A stretch of DNA of 47,870 nucleotides from JBECKX01 sp964468475 (lineage in GTDB: Bacteria; Zixibacteria; MSB-5A5; CAIYYT01), in assembly GCA_964468475.1 (NCBI GenBank), contig CAYXUL010000020.1, positions 1 to 47,870 of the forward strand, given 5' to 3'. The notes below the pieces were generated by a model that saw nothing but the letters and a program-made list of their open reading frames with translations, had not been told where the DNA came from and did no database searches. Of the stretch, positions 6,415-15,299 are shown piece after piece. Position 1 is the stretch's first letter, and every line of letters begins with the position of its first letter. The position numbers and the translations under genes are program-made.

Positions 6415-8097
6415 TTACCTCCCAACCCCGTTTTGCGGTCCGGCGTTCATATCCCGAAACAACTGCAAATGCCATTTCTCTCGCCAGTCCAGTGCCGACT
6501 GCGGCTTACCGAATCGCGGCGGAGTATAACCACCAGCGGAGGCCTCAAAAATCTCGCCCGGCTTTAAGAGCTGAAACAGTTCACCGCTGACCCGAATCTG
6601 ACCACCAAGGTGAAACTTCAATTGCACCGAGGGATCGAAATAGAAGCGGTAGCCTTCGTACGTCGTAATCTTCTTCAGCAATGCCTCATAGGCGGCTTCG
6701 ATTGCTTCTCCGCCATAGGGCAGTCCGGCTTCAAAGAGCTTCACCTGCGGCAGGAAGTCCTCATACTCCGGCTTGATGTAGTCAAAGAGTTTCGGATCAA
6801 CCTGCTTTACCCAGTCGTAGTACCAGGAACGGCGCAACAGTTCCTTATCAATCATCAATACCTGAGGCTGCTCCTTGAGATAGAAATGTGAGTAGAACCA
6901 GGGGCTCTCGAAATCCCAGTTAGCACACATGATCAGTGCGGGCGGCACCACCGACTTGTAATAGTTGTGCACCCCATCGAGCGCAGCATAATTCTTTGAA
7001 TTATTCTGTGCCTGCCAGTTGACAATGAGTCCCCAGGCAACCAGGAGAATAGTCAAATTCGCGATCAACGGAGTTCTGGCAGGAACCTTCAGAAAAAGGT
7101 CATTGAGGCCTATTGCGCCCATGAACATCAATACCAGCGCCGAAGGGAGCAGGTAATTGTCGATATCCGGGATGGAGAAGTTAAGCGAGTAGATCAAATC
7201 CATCGCCAAAAACAGGGCGAGGTAGGTCTGCAAACGGGGGTGACGTTTCCAGCCGATAAACAATCCCCAGACAATCGCCGGCCAGAAAGGCAGCGGGAAT
7301 TGGTCGTAGAGAATCACCGCAAAATTACCCAGCTGCTTGACGAGAGCCGCAATGCTCTGATGAAACATCCAAACACGGTATTGCCAACCTGACACGTGCC
7401 GCACGAAGTTCGCCCAGGTGTGCGGTTCATCCCAGTTGAACAGCGGCATCAGCGCCGAACGAATCGGCAGGTAGAAGTAGATTGAGATTCCGAGCAGAAA
7501 CAGAGCGCTCGAGCCCAGCAAGATCCTACGGTTCTGAATCAGGTAGCGGCGATTGTGCCAGAGGTAGGCAATCACACTCGGCGCCAGCAGAATGGTCGAC
7601 ATGTGATTACCGAAAGCGAGGCCATAGAGGAATGCACCCGTCAGCAAAGTTCGCGACGTTGCCTGCAAAGAGAGTAAATACAGCAGCAAGGTGAAAAGCA
7701 ACAGCTGCAGCGAATAGACCTCATTGGTAGTTCCCTGCGACCACACCAATGGCGCCACTGCAAAAAGCAGGGCGAACGCCGCCGCAGTAAGACTGCGCCA
7801 TTTTTCTTCACTGGAGAAAAGCTTCTTTAGCGTGAAGTAGAGCACAACTGCCGCTAACGAGGTGCACAGCATGCCCAGCAGAATTTGCGTGGTGATCAAC
7901 TCAAAGGGCAGCAGGGAGAAAAGTCTGCCGATGAGGGTGTAGAGCGGATATCCGGTGGGGTGGGCGATTCCGAGTGTCCAGGCAGCCAGCGCCAGTTCGC
8001 CCGAATCGATGTAGGCGACGGTTGGATATGAGGTTAGCCAATATAGAAAGAGGGTGGAGATAAATATCCCCACCCCGTAGAGTATTTCCCGTCGCAT
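6415..8097 (-). CDS. DUF2723 family membrane protein (GT-C-like)
   Basis: This is a 560-aa polytopic membrane protein with roughly ten hydrophobic segments in residues 1-370 and a soluble C-terminal part (about 380-560). The N-terminus has the DUF2723 signature: a first helix, then SYPTVAYIDSGELALAAWTL and GIAHPTGYPLYTLIGRLF. DUF2723 proteins are related to GT-C protein O-mannosyl-transferases, where an acidic residue in the first periplasmic loop (here in DSGE) is thought to bind the lipid-linked sugar. The substrate cannot be told from sequence. It starts 22 nt after the ssb stop and is probably co-transcribed with it. Confidence 0.85.
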   Translation of the reverse strand: MRREILYGVGIFISTLFLYWLTSYPTVAYIDSGELALAAWTLGIAHPTGYPLYTLIGRLFSLLPFELITTQILLGMLCTSLAAVVLYFTLKKLFSSEEKWRSLTAAAFALLFAVAPLVWSQGTTNEVYSLQLLLFTLLLYLLSLQATSRTLLTGAFLYGLAFGNHMSTILLAPSVIAYLWHNRRYLIQNRRILLGSSALFLLGISIYFYLPIRSALMPLFNWDEPHTWANFVRHVSGWQYRVWMFHQSIAALVKQLGNFAVILYDQFPLPFWPAIVWGLFIGWKRHPRLQTYLALFLAMDLIYSLNFSIPDIDNYLLPSALVLMFMGAIGLNDLFLKVPARTPLIANLTILLVAWGLIVNWQAQNNSKNYAALDGVHNYYKSVVPPALIMCANWDFESPWFYSHFYLKEQPQVLMIDKELLRRSWYYDWVKQVDPKLFDYIKPEYEDFLPQVKLFEAGLPYGGEAIEAAYEALLKKITTYEGYRFYFDPSVQLKFHLGGQIRVSGELFQLLKPGEIFEASAGGYTPPRFGKPQSALDWREKWHLQLFRDMNAGPQNGVGR

Positions 8098-8119
8098 TTC
8101 TTGGCTTGTGCTCTAACGC

Positions 8120-8554
8120 TTAGAACGGCAGGTCGTCATCTTCATCACTCATTGGCGGCTCTTCCTGTTGCGGCGCGCCTCCGGAATCGGACGTTGACGC
8201 CCCCCCGCCGTTGCCGTCACCGCGGCGACCAAGAAACTGCATCCGATCCGCAACGATCTCGGTGATCCAGCGTTTGTTGCCGTCTTTGTCGTCATAACTG
8301 CGAGTCTGAATCTTTCCCTCGATATAGACTGGCGAACCCTTCTGTAAATATTCCTTGGCGTTCTCAGCAAGTTTGCGCCATAAGACAATATTGTGCCAGT
8401 TGGTCTGCTCTTTGAGTTCGTTGGTGTTCTTATCGCGCCACTTCTCCGAGGTCGCAATCGAGAAGGTGCAAACGGCGACTCCCGACGGCGTATAGCGGAG
8501 TTCCGGATCTTTGCCTAAATTACCAATTAGGATGGCTTTGTTTACTGATGCCAT
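8120..8554 (-). CDS. ssb: Single-stranded DNA-binding protein
   Basis: SSB coats single-stranded DNA in replication and repair and recruits partners through its acidic tail. The protein is 144 aa with an OB fold at about residues 1-110 (begins MASVNKAILIGNLGKDPELR), a Gly/Ser/Pro-rich linker, and a DDDLPF tip of the kind that binds SSB partner proteins. An upstream in-frame extension exists, but the ATG at 8554 follows an AAGGAAGGGAG ribosome binding site and matches the family start. A strong promoter lies at 8591-8620. The DUF2723 gene follows after 22 nt. Confidence 0.95.
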   Translation of the reverse strand: MASVNKAILIGNLGKDPELRYTPSGVAVCTFSIATSEKWRDKNTNELKEQTNWHNIVLWRKLAENAKEYLQKGSPVYIEGKIQTRSYDDKDGNKRWITEIVADRMQFLGRRGDGNGGGASTSDSGGAPQQEEPPMSDEDDDLPF

Positions 8555-8590
8555 ATCTCCCTTCCTTCGCTTTCTAACATAGTGGCTCTG

Positions 8591-8620
8591 AATATAGCCG
8601 CAGCGCAAGGTAGATGTCAA
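8591..8620 (-). promoter_or_regulatory. ssb: Sigma70-type promoter of ssb
   Basis: Read on the minus strand, TTGACA (8620-8615) and TATATT (8596-8591) are separated by 18 bp. Transcription would begin near 8584, about 30 nt before the ssb ATG. It is the best sigma70-like match I found in the window. Confidence 0.7.
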
Positions 8621-8768
8621 GCGGCAAGGTGGAAGATGTGACATCCGCTGTCAGTCGAATGGCAACCGAAGAAGAGTTTCAACAATTTTCCGCAGCAGCC
8701 ACCTTTGTTTCCGCCACTTACCCAATTAACCTTTTGCCACCGGCTGAAAAAATTCCATCTTTGCTTCC

Positions 8769-11099
8769 ATGAAGTGGAAGCCAATCGTCGGCTGGGCAGC
8801 AGCAATCATCATCGTGCTGATTCTAATGTCCTTTGCAGCCTTGAAGATATTCGTTTCACCGGAAACCGTGGCGATGCTGGTGATCCCGAGAGTGGAACAG
8901 GTGTTTGGGCGGGACGTCACATTCTCCAATGTTGACCTCTCTTACTTCCCTCACCTTGGCGTGCGGCTTCAGGGAGTCGAAATCAAAAACACCGCAGCAT
9001 TCCCGGAACAGCCGCTGGCACGAATTAATCACATCGATGCCAATATCGAATTCTTCTCCATCCTGAGCGGTGATCCGCAAATCGAGCGACTGGTGGTTGA
9101 CGGTTGGGAAATGTTGCTTCAGGTCGACTCGCTTGGCCATCGCAATTTTCTGGTTCCGGGAGCTGATTCAATAACGACTGCTGATACACTCAGGCTGATA
9201 CCGGGGAATATCGAGCCGCTGTGCAGAGAATTCCGCCTTACCGGCGGGCGACTCCTATATCGCAACGATTCTACCAACGTTCGGCTGGTATTGGCAGGAA
9301 TAGACGCGTCGTATTCACTCAAAGGCGAGCGCTCCGAGCAGTTCCATGGTAGTTTCACGGTTGATTCCTTATTAACCCGTAACAAGCTGCTTGACCTGCG
9401 CGTCATTGAGGATGCGGCGGAAGGAGAGTTTGACGGTATCTACCTCGTCAAGGCGGATTCACTTGCGATCGATAAGTGTTCGTGGCGTGTCGACGCATTT
9501 CATGGGCGATTGAATGGGCAGGTAACCGGTTTGCGGTCACAACCAGCCTACTCGCTTCACCTGCTCTCCGAGCGAACGGTGCTGGAGGATGCGATCAATT
9601 CTCAGATTCTGGCGCTGGTGCCGTCGTTCGCGCAACTCGATGCCAGGGGTAACCTCCGGCTGGAAGTCACCTACTCAGACACAACCGCCGATACCTTGCC
9701 GCCTCAGGTTCGCGGCGAAGTGAACCTGACCGATTTTTCCCTGACGATTCCCGGCAGCAAGATTGGGGCGAAGGTTCGCTTTGCGGAAGCCAACTTTAAC
9801 GATCACTCGCTCTCTCTCTATACCGAGGGCGCCGCCATTGGCGAGGCCCCGGCGCTGGTGCGTTTCACGGTCGGGGATTTCTCTGATCCCACTTATTCCG
9901 GCGAAATCAATTTCAGCGGAGAAGCGGCGGAAGTGTTGGGAATCTTCGGGATTGAGGAGCCCGTGGGAGTAGGTGGAAACATCGAGGCGTCGCTGTCAGG
10001 TTTTATCCACCCGACCGAAATCGAAGCAGGGCGGTTGTTTGGATCTTTGCTGGTTGATAACCTCTCCTACCGCGATTCAGTGAGTGGTGTTGGCATTGAT
10101 GGCTTGAACCTCGAAAGCCGTTTCGTCGGCAGCTCCGTCGAAATCCAGAAATTCAATCTGGCTATCGGAGCGGACACTCTGAATATAGATGGAGATATTG
10201 CAGATTTTCCCCTCGCATTTGCACACGGAATTGAGACGCTGCGCCGACCAAAGCTCGACCTGCACATTGCCTCAAAGGGTTTTGATTTCGATACCCTCAC
10301 GGCCCTGAATTCGGTCGCCGCGCTGGGCAGTTCCGATACCAGCAATGTCTGGCGACTTGTCAATCAACTGCTCGACTTCAACGCCGCCTGCGACCTTGCC
10401 ATCGACTCGGGGCGTTTTTGGGGAGTCGACTTCACGAACTTGAGCGGCGGGTTGTCTGTAGTAGACCGTATAGTCTATTCCGATTCGGCACACGTCCATG
10501 CCTTCGGCGGCGACCTGGAAGGCGACGCGGTGCTGGATTTCTCCTCCCTCTTTGAACCCGATCTCGAAATCGACCTGCGCGGCCGCAACCTTGAAGCTGC
10601 TCAGTATCTGGGTTACTATGCCGGATTGGGGGATGCGGTCTCGGGACCGATGAATCTGAATTGCTCGATTACCGGCCGGGGTGTTGGCGGGGATTCGCTG
10701 CGCCAGACTCTCGGAATCAAGGGCAACTTCACGATTGACCAGGGCTTTGTGCTCGGACTGCCGATTGCCGACGCCTTCCGCAACGATTTGGGTATCCAGC
10801 CTTTCTATCGCTCCCGCTTCTCCGGGCTGGTCTGCGACTTCATTCTGGCAAATCAAACGGTACGATTCAACCAGCTTGCTTTTGACTCCGGACCGGTGCA
10901 ATACTCGGTAACGGGCAATATCAACTTCGATGGTGAAGTCGCGGTCGATATTGATCGGACACTCCTGCCCGACGAGATCGAAATCTTGTCTCGACTTCCC
11001 GATGCCCGCAGCCTGATGCCGCGCAATCCGCACAGTGGAATCTTTCGTATAAATGGAACGGACGCAGGATACCAGATAGGCATTGACTCCTTCCGGTAG
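8769..11099 (+). CDS. AsmA family protein
   Basis: This is a 776-aa AsmA-like protein. An N-terminal membrane anchor (about residues 7-28) is followed by the family's opening region: VSPETVAMLVIPRVEQVFGRDVTFS, then VDLSYFPHLGVRLQGVEIKN. A long beta-rich region follows, and the C-terminal part (about 620-770) resembles the AsmA C-terminal domain, with a GDAVSGPMNLNCSITGRG segment. AsmA proteins belong to a superfamily with VPS13/Chorein-like lipid-transfer grooves and affect outer-membrane lipid homeostasis. It lies divergent to ssb with a gap of about 200 bp. Nothing in the sequence fixes its substrate. Confidence 0.85.
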   Translation: MKWKPIVGWAAAIIIVLILMSFAALKIFVSPETVAMLVIPRVEQVFGRDVTFSNVDLSYFPHLGVRLQGVEIKNTAAFPEQPLARINHIDANIEFFSILSGDPQIERLVVDGWEMLLQVDSLGHRNFLVPGADSITTADTLRLIPGNIEPLCREFRLTGGRLLYRNDSTNVRLVLAGIDASYSLKGERSEQFHGSFTVDSLLTRNKLLDLRVIEDAAEGEFDGIYLVKADSLAIDKCSWRVDAFHGRLNGQVTGLRSQPAYSLHLLSERTVLEDAINSQILALVPSFAQLDARGNLRLEVTYSDTTADTLPPQVRGEVNLTDFSLTIPGSKIGAKVRFAEANFNDHSLSLYTEGAAIGEAPALVRFTVGDFSDPTYSGEINFSGEAAEVLGIFGIEEPVGVGGNIEASLSGFIHPTEIEAGRLFGSLLVDNLSYRDSVSGVGIDGLNLESRFVGSSVEIQKFNLAIGADTLNIDGDIADFPLAFAHGIETLRRPKLDLHIASKGFDFDTLTALNSVAALGSSDTSNVWRLVNQLLDFNAACDLAIDSGRFWGVDFTNLSGGLSVVDRIVYSDSAHVHAFGGDLEGDAVLDFSSLFEPDLEIDLRGRNLEAAQYLGYYAGLGDAVSGPMNLNCSITGRGVGGDSLRQTLGIKGNFTIDQGFVLGLPIADAFRNDLGIQPFYRSRFSGLVCDFILANQTVRFNQLAFDSGPVQYSVTGNINFDGEVAVDIDRTLLPDEIEILSRLPDARSLMPRNPHSGIFRINGTDAGYQIGIDSFR

Positions 11100-11200
11100 A
11101 CTGTTAGATTCAACCCCTTCAGGGTCATCTCTTAACGGTTGAGCATTCACTTCCGATAAGTATTCTAACGAACACGTTTGACCAGGCGTAGTGTACTGAC

Positions 11201-11755
11201 ATGTCCATGGAAGATTTCAAAGCGATCTATCGCAACGATCCCGCCGCACGCGGCATAGAACCGCTTCTGTACGCGGGTCTGCACGCCATCTGGTGGCATC
11301 GCGTCGCCCACCGGCTTTACAAATGGCATTTGCATTTCATTGCCCGTCTCATTTCGCAGATCAACCGCTTCATCACCGGCATTGAAATTCACCCGGGCGC
11401 AACCATTGGCAAAGGTTTGTTCATCGATCATGGCATGGGAATCGTAATCGGCGAGACGGCTGAGATAGGAGCAAACTGCGTTTTGTTCCACAACGTCACC
11501 TTAGGGGGGACGGGTAAGCATGTGGGCAAGCGACATCCTACCCTCGGCGATAACGTCATGATCGGCACGGGCGCGATCGTTTTGGGGCCGGTTAGGATCG
11601 GCAGCAATGTTCGCATTGGCGCCAATTCATTCGTGTACATGTGTGACATCCCCGACAATGCCACCGTAGTCGGTAGCCCCGCCCGGATAGTGCGGCTCAA
11701 TGGCGAGCACGTTGATATGGAACTCCCTCCCACCAAGCATCACGTGGATATTTGA
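11201..11755 (+). CDS. cysE: Serine O-acetyltransferase
   Basis: CysE transfers acetyl from acetyl-CoA to L-serine, giving O-acetylserine for cysteine synthesis. The protein is 184 aa, the short EpsC/CysE form (E. coli CysE is 273 aa). A helical N-terminal part (about residues 1-55, with AIWWHRVAHRLY) is followed by a left-handed beta-helix of hexapeptide repeats (IHPGATIGKGLFIDHGMGIVIGE onward). The conserved HGMGIVIGETAEIG and NVTLGGTGK segments are present, as is PARIVR near the C-terminus. No cysK lies beside it. Confidence 0.9.
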   Translation: MSMEDFKAIYRNDPAARGIEPLLYAGLHAIWWHRVAHRLYKWHLHFIARLISQINRFITGIEIHPGATIGKGLFIDHGMGIVIGETAEIGANCVLFHNVTLGGTGKHVGKRHPTLGDNVMIGTGAIVLGPVRIGSNVRIGANSFVYMCDIPDNATVVGSPARIVRLNGEHVDMELPPTKHHVDI

Positions 11756-11820
11756 ACAGAGCGCGATCAATTCCCGCGCGGCTGGCATCATCATCCATCT
11801 TTGTTTATAATGAGTAGTCT

Positions 11821-12765
11821 ATGCGTTCGTTCATCATCTTCATCTTAGCAGCTGTGACCGCACTGGTCCTGTGTGCCGGAACGCTGCAAGCGACAACTTT
11901 CAAGTTCGTGGATGCTCCCCCGCAACAGCAGGAGGAAATGCGCCTGGTGCTTGATGTTGCGTCGCTGAAGCTGGAGAAGTTTTTCGAAATCAAACTGCCC
12001 GATACAATCACTGTAGCGGTGGTTAATACCCTGGAACAGTTCGACTCGCTGGCGGGCGGGACCTTGCCTGAATGGGGGGCCGGAGCGGCGATACCGCAGC
12101 GTCAATTGATTATCCTGCGCAATCCGATGATGGATCGTTACCCGGGCGATATGGCAAACCTGCTGCAGCATGAGCTGGCTCACATTGCCATCTACTACAG
12201 AGTGCGGGGGAAGCCTTTCCCACGTTTTCTCAATGAAGGTTTTGCCGTCTGGTTTTCGGGAGAATGGAGCTTTTCCAATGTTATCACGATTGCCAAAGCT
12301 CAATCGTTCGGCAACCTCCTGCCACTGCGTGCCATCGATAATGTCAACTCATATCATCAGGCACAGGCCGGGATCGCATATGCGGAAAGCTATCTGGTAG
12401 TCTCTTACATATTCGATCGTTACGGCGAGTTGGGATTCCTTGACTTGCTGGATGAATTTGCCAAAGGTGCCAGCATGACCGTGGCATTTCATTCGGCGCT
12501 GGATATCTCATTCTGGCGCTTTGAATCTGATTATTTCAAGTTCCTGGGCAGCAAGTACACTTTATTTAGTATATTATCTGATATGAGCGCTCTCTGGATA
12601 ATCCTCGCCTTAATCGTAATAGTTGGCTACGTTCTCATTCGCCGGCGGAAGAAAACTGCAATCGACCGCTGGCGTGAACAGGAACAGTACGAGAGCACCG
12701 ACTTCGACTGGAGTGGGTCAGACGATGAGCCGTGGAAAGACAAAGACGATTCAATACGCCTTTGA
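11821..12765 (+). CDS. Peptidase MA-type gluzincin, membrane-anchored
   Basis: This is a 314-aa predicted zinc metallopeptidase. It has a signal peptide (about residues 1-24), then a catalytic domain with HELAH (117-121) and a downstream NEGFAVWF (Glu139) that supplies the third zinc ligand, as in the peptidase MA gluzincin family. A C-terminal membrane helix (about 260-278) and a basic, then acidic tail follow, so the catalytic part should face the periplasm. A TATAAT at 11806-11811 lies only 10 bp before the ATG, so a very short leader is possible. The 3' end overlaps the next gene by 41 bp. Confidence 0.85.
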   Translation: MRSFIIFILAAVTALVLCAGTLQATTFKFVDAPPQQQEEMRLVLDVASLKLEKFFEIKLPDTITVAVVNTLEQFDSLAGGTLPEWGAGAAIPQRQLIILRNPMMDRYPGDMANLLQHELAHIAIYYRVRGKPFPRFLNEGFAVWFSGEWSFSNVITIAKAQSFGNLLPLRAIDNVNSYHQAQAGIAYAESYLVVSYIFDRYGELGFLDLLDEFAKGASMTVAFHSALDISFWRFESDYFKFLGSKYTLFSILSDMSALWIILALIVIVGYVLIRRRKKTAIDRWREQEQYESTDFDWSGSDDEPWKDKDDSIRL

Positions 12766-13627
12766 GTATGTTTTCGTCTACGGCTTTTGCCTGTTCGCTC
12801 AGATTCTTCCGCAAAAGTTAAAACCGGCGGTCGCAAGGGGACTGGCCGCAATCATCAGGGCCGTAACCCGCAAACGTGTCAAGATTGCCCTGAATAACCT
12901 CCGGCGCGTCTTTGGAGATTCTACCGATGAGGAACTTAAACCTATTGTCAGGGGTGTCTATCGCACGATGACCGCCAACGCTCTCGATCTGGTCGATCCG
13001 GTGGGCGCGGTCAGGCGCGTGCATGTCGGTGAGCACGCGCAGGAAATGATCGATAAGTTTTGGAAGATCCACTACCTGGAGAGGCGGGCACTGATCTTCG
13101 CCACGGGGCACATCGGCAACTGGGAGATCAACGGTCAGTTTGTTGGCAGTTACTACCCGGCTTTTAAGTTCGTAGCCTTTCCGCAGTCCAATCCTTACGT
13201 CGACAAATTGACGAATAGCTATCGCCTCAAGCGCGGGGGCGAACTGATTCACAGCAGCGAGGCGGCGCGCAAGCTACCCCGCATGCTGCGCAACGGCGCC
13301 TGGGTTTATTTTGTAGCCGATCAGGATGCCGGTACCGCCGGAGAAGTCGTCGATTTTCTCGGCACTCCGGCATCTTACAGTCGCGGTATTGGGCTGTTTT
13401 CTTACAAGTACAACGCCCCGATCGTGGTTTGCGCTACTGTCTGGAAAGACGGGGATTACGAGTTTCACGTAGCCGGAATTATCGAGCCGAATCAGGAGAA
13501 TGAACGTGACGCCGAAATCAGGCGCCTGATCGAGATGTATTCGTATCATTTGGGCAGACTGGTGCAGCGTTTTCCCGAACAGTGGTTGTGGACTCACCGC
13601 CGCTGGAAAAGCACGATGCCGGATTGA
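12725..13627 (+). CDS. LpxL/HtrB-type lysophospholipid acyltransferase family protein
   Basis: This is a 300-aa protein of the lipid A biosynthesis acyltransferase family, which adds acyl chains to lipid A or related lipids at the inner membrane. Visible features are the N-terminal hydrophobic segment, the NNLRRVFG region (about residues 57-64), and the catalytic HxxxxE motif HIGNWE (His129, Glu134). Further on are RGGELIHSS, a VADQDAG segment that aligns with the family's DQ motif, and a C-terminal PEQWLWTHRRWK typical of the family. An upstream in-frame extension exists, but the ATG at 12725 fits the family length and overlaps the peptidase gene by 41 bp. The exact acceptor lipid is unknown. 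Confidence 0.9.
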   Translation: MSRGKTKTIQYAFEYVFVYGFCLFAQILPQKLKPAVARGLAAIIRAVTRKRVKIALNNLRRVFGDSTDEELKPIVRGVYRTMTANALDLVDPVGAVRRVHVGEHAQEMIDKFWKIHYLERRALIFATGHIGNWEINGQFVGSYYPAFKFVAFPQSNPYVDKLTNSYRLKRGGELIHSSEAARKLPRMLRNGAWVYFVADQDAGTAGEVVDFLGTPASYSRGIGLFSYKYNAPIVVCATVWKDGDYEFHVAGIIEPNQENERDAEIRRLIEMYSYHLGRLVQRFPEQWLWTHRRWKSTMPD

Positions 13628-13739
13628 GCTGTCGAATAATACAGCCTCGATTTCTCCTTGATCTCGATTCGGATCAGCGGTATTTTTTACCCAACACTAT
13701 CGGGCGATTGGTTATATATAGAGTGTAGGTAATACTAAA

Positions 13740-14438
13740 ATGAGCAGGGGTATCGTGATCAAACGCTTACTAGAACTAATAGGAATCATAGGCATAAGCT
13801 TGCTGTTACTAAGCGGTTGCGGTTCCAGCAAGAGTTCCCGCACGCAGATTCAATCACAGGCGCCGCCGGATACGGCAACGGCTGCCGATACTCTTCCGAA
13901 GGTCGACATCTACGAGGAAGATAATGAACCTCAGAAGGTCTATGGCTGGGTGATTCGTGACTTGATCAACGTGCGCGGACAACCATCGACAAATTCCGAA
14001 ATCGTCGCTCAATTGAAGCGCGGCGACCGGGTCGAATTGGTGAGCAAGGAAGGCAACTGGTGGGGAGTGCGTCTCAGCGACGGCGCCCCGGCCTATATTT
14101 ACGCTTCGCTGCTAACCGAGGAACGCTATGTCGAACCGCTGGAGCGTTTTAAGCTGGATGCTCGCCGGATCGATCCCAATCTGGCCGGTGTCGATGATGT
14201 CCTGACTCTCCCTGAAGCGCCGATGACACTGACAGGATCGGTGACGCAGATGTGGGTCAGTTCGCCGCCGGAGCGCCAGAAGGCAATCGCTGAATCGGCG
14301 CTGAAATTCTGGGCTCTTTGCCTGAGCAAATGCGGCTATGACACCCAGAATGCCAAAGTGCTGCTCAACACGCTTGACGGCAGCGCCGCCGCCCGCGCCG
14401 AGTTCAAGAACGGCGAAGTGGCAGTAACGTTGTACTAG
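13740..14438 (+). CDS. SH3b-domain lipoprotein
   Basis: This is a 232-aa lipoprotein with a signal peptide ending at Cys27 (LLLLSGCG) and a Ser/Thr/Ala-rich linker to about residue 60. A bacterial SH3 domain follows (about 67-125), with VIRDLINVRGQPSTNSEIV and EGNWWGVRLSDGAPAYIYASLL. The C-terminal region (about 130-232) is not recognised. SH3b domains usually bind cell-wall peptides. The ATG follows an AT-rich stretch (TATATA at 13713-13718) that could be a -10, but no -35 sits at the right distance. It appears to be its own unit between the acyltransferase and a small membrane protein. Confidence 0.82.
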   Translation: MSRGIVIKRLLELIGIIGISLLLLSGCGSSKSSRTQIQSQAPPDTATAADTLPKVDIYEEDNEPQKVYGWVIRDLINVRGQPSTNSEIVAQLKRGDRVELVSKEGNWWGVRLSDGAPAYIYASLLTEERYVEPLERFKLDARRIDPNLAGVDDVLTLPEAPMTLTGSVTQMWVSSPPERQKAIAESALKFWALCLSKCGYDTQNAKVLLNTLDGSAAARAEFKNGEVAVTLY

Positions 14439-14508
14439 AGATTACCTGAGTAGACAAAATATCGCGAGAATAGAGCACCGTTAATCTCTGCGGAATGGGG
14501 ATGAATCA

Positions 14509-15063
14509 TTGGATCAAGCTGCGGTAAGTCGACAGGCTCAGCCACCCCGATCGACATTCGTGACGGCCATCGGCTGGATATTCATTGCCTTGGGCGCCTA
14601 CGGAGTAGTCTCCACATTATTTGGCATAGTAATGAACAACGCCCTAATGCACGCGGCGAGTATGGAGCGATTGCTGTCAGAAATCAAGGGCAACAGCTTT
14701 GGCGCCAGATATATGCAGTTTGTGTTAGGCGGACATCCTCTCTTTCAGGCTTTCTCGTTTCTTGTGAGTGCCGCAGGCTTGGTTGCCGCAATCGGTCTGC
14801 TCAAGAGAAGAAATTGGGCAAGGCTGCTCTTCATAGGATACCTCATTTTCGCAATTTGCGGCATGATTGTTATGGTCATCGTGGGATTTAGCCTCGCATC
14901 TAACATCCAATCGCCGGCGGGCCCGACGTACCAGTCGCAATTTACTTTCTTCATGCTGATTGCTATGGTGTTCGGCTCTGTCATTATCCTGGCATTTCTC
15001 ATCCTCTACCTTTGGATTATCAAGAAACTCACCTCAACCGCCATCAGAGCGGAATTCGTCTGA
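14509..15063 (+). CDS. Small four-helix membrane protein
   Basis: I do not recognise a named family. The 184-aa protein has four hydrophobic segments (about residues 17-42, 78-98, 103-128 and 144-172), a short soluble N-terminus and no signal peptide. The hydrophobic pattern suggests a DoxX-like or general four-helix membrane protein, but no motif settles this. The TTG at 14509 has a GGGG stretch about 8 nt upstream and is the only start giving the full first helix. It follows the SH3 lipoprotein by 70 bp. Confidence 0.7.
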   Translation: MDQAAVSRQAQPPRSTFVTAIGWIFIALGAYGVVSTLFGIVMNNALMHAASMERLLSEIKGNSFGARYMQFVLGGHPLFQAFSFLVSAAGLVAAIGLLKRRNWARLLFIGYLIFAICGMIVMVIVGFSLASNIQSPAGPTYQSQFTFFMLIAMVFGSVIILAFLILYLWIIKKLTSTAIRAEFV

Positions 15064-15299
15064 ACCGCACGCTGATGTCGCTAACTTGGCTATTGGCGGA
15101 AGAAGCTCAAATCGATAGCTAATAAACCGAAAGAAACTGCTTCGAACATCTGTCTCACTCCAAGGAACATCCTATAATCACATTTGGTAAGCATTGTGTA
15201 GGAAGCGATAAGCTTGAATCTTTTCACCGATTGGATTAACTTGACGCGGCACGGACGATTTAGTCCATTAATTCAAATTGAAGTTTCGGGAACACATCT
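15064..15299. other. Intergenic region upstream of the RND genes
   Basis: I see no gene here. TTGACG at 15241-15246 is a possible -35 for the RND operon, but the -10 about 17-20 bp downstream is poor (CATTAA at 15266-15271). No clear operator palindrome was found. Confidence 0.4.

Noticed and set aside
10272..11150. 292-aa minus-strand open frame over the AsmA-like gene
   Set aside because: It lies antisense to a convincing long protein; such shadows are common at this base composition, and the translation shows no domain.
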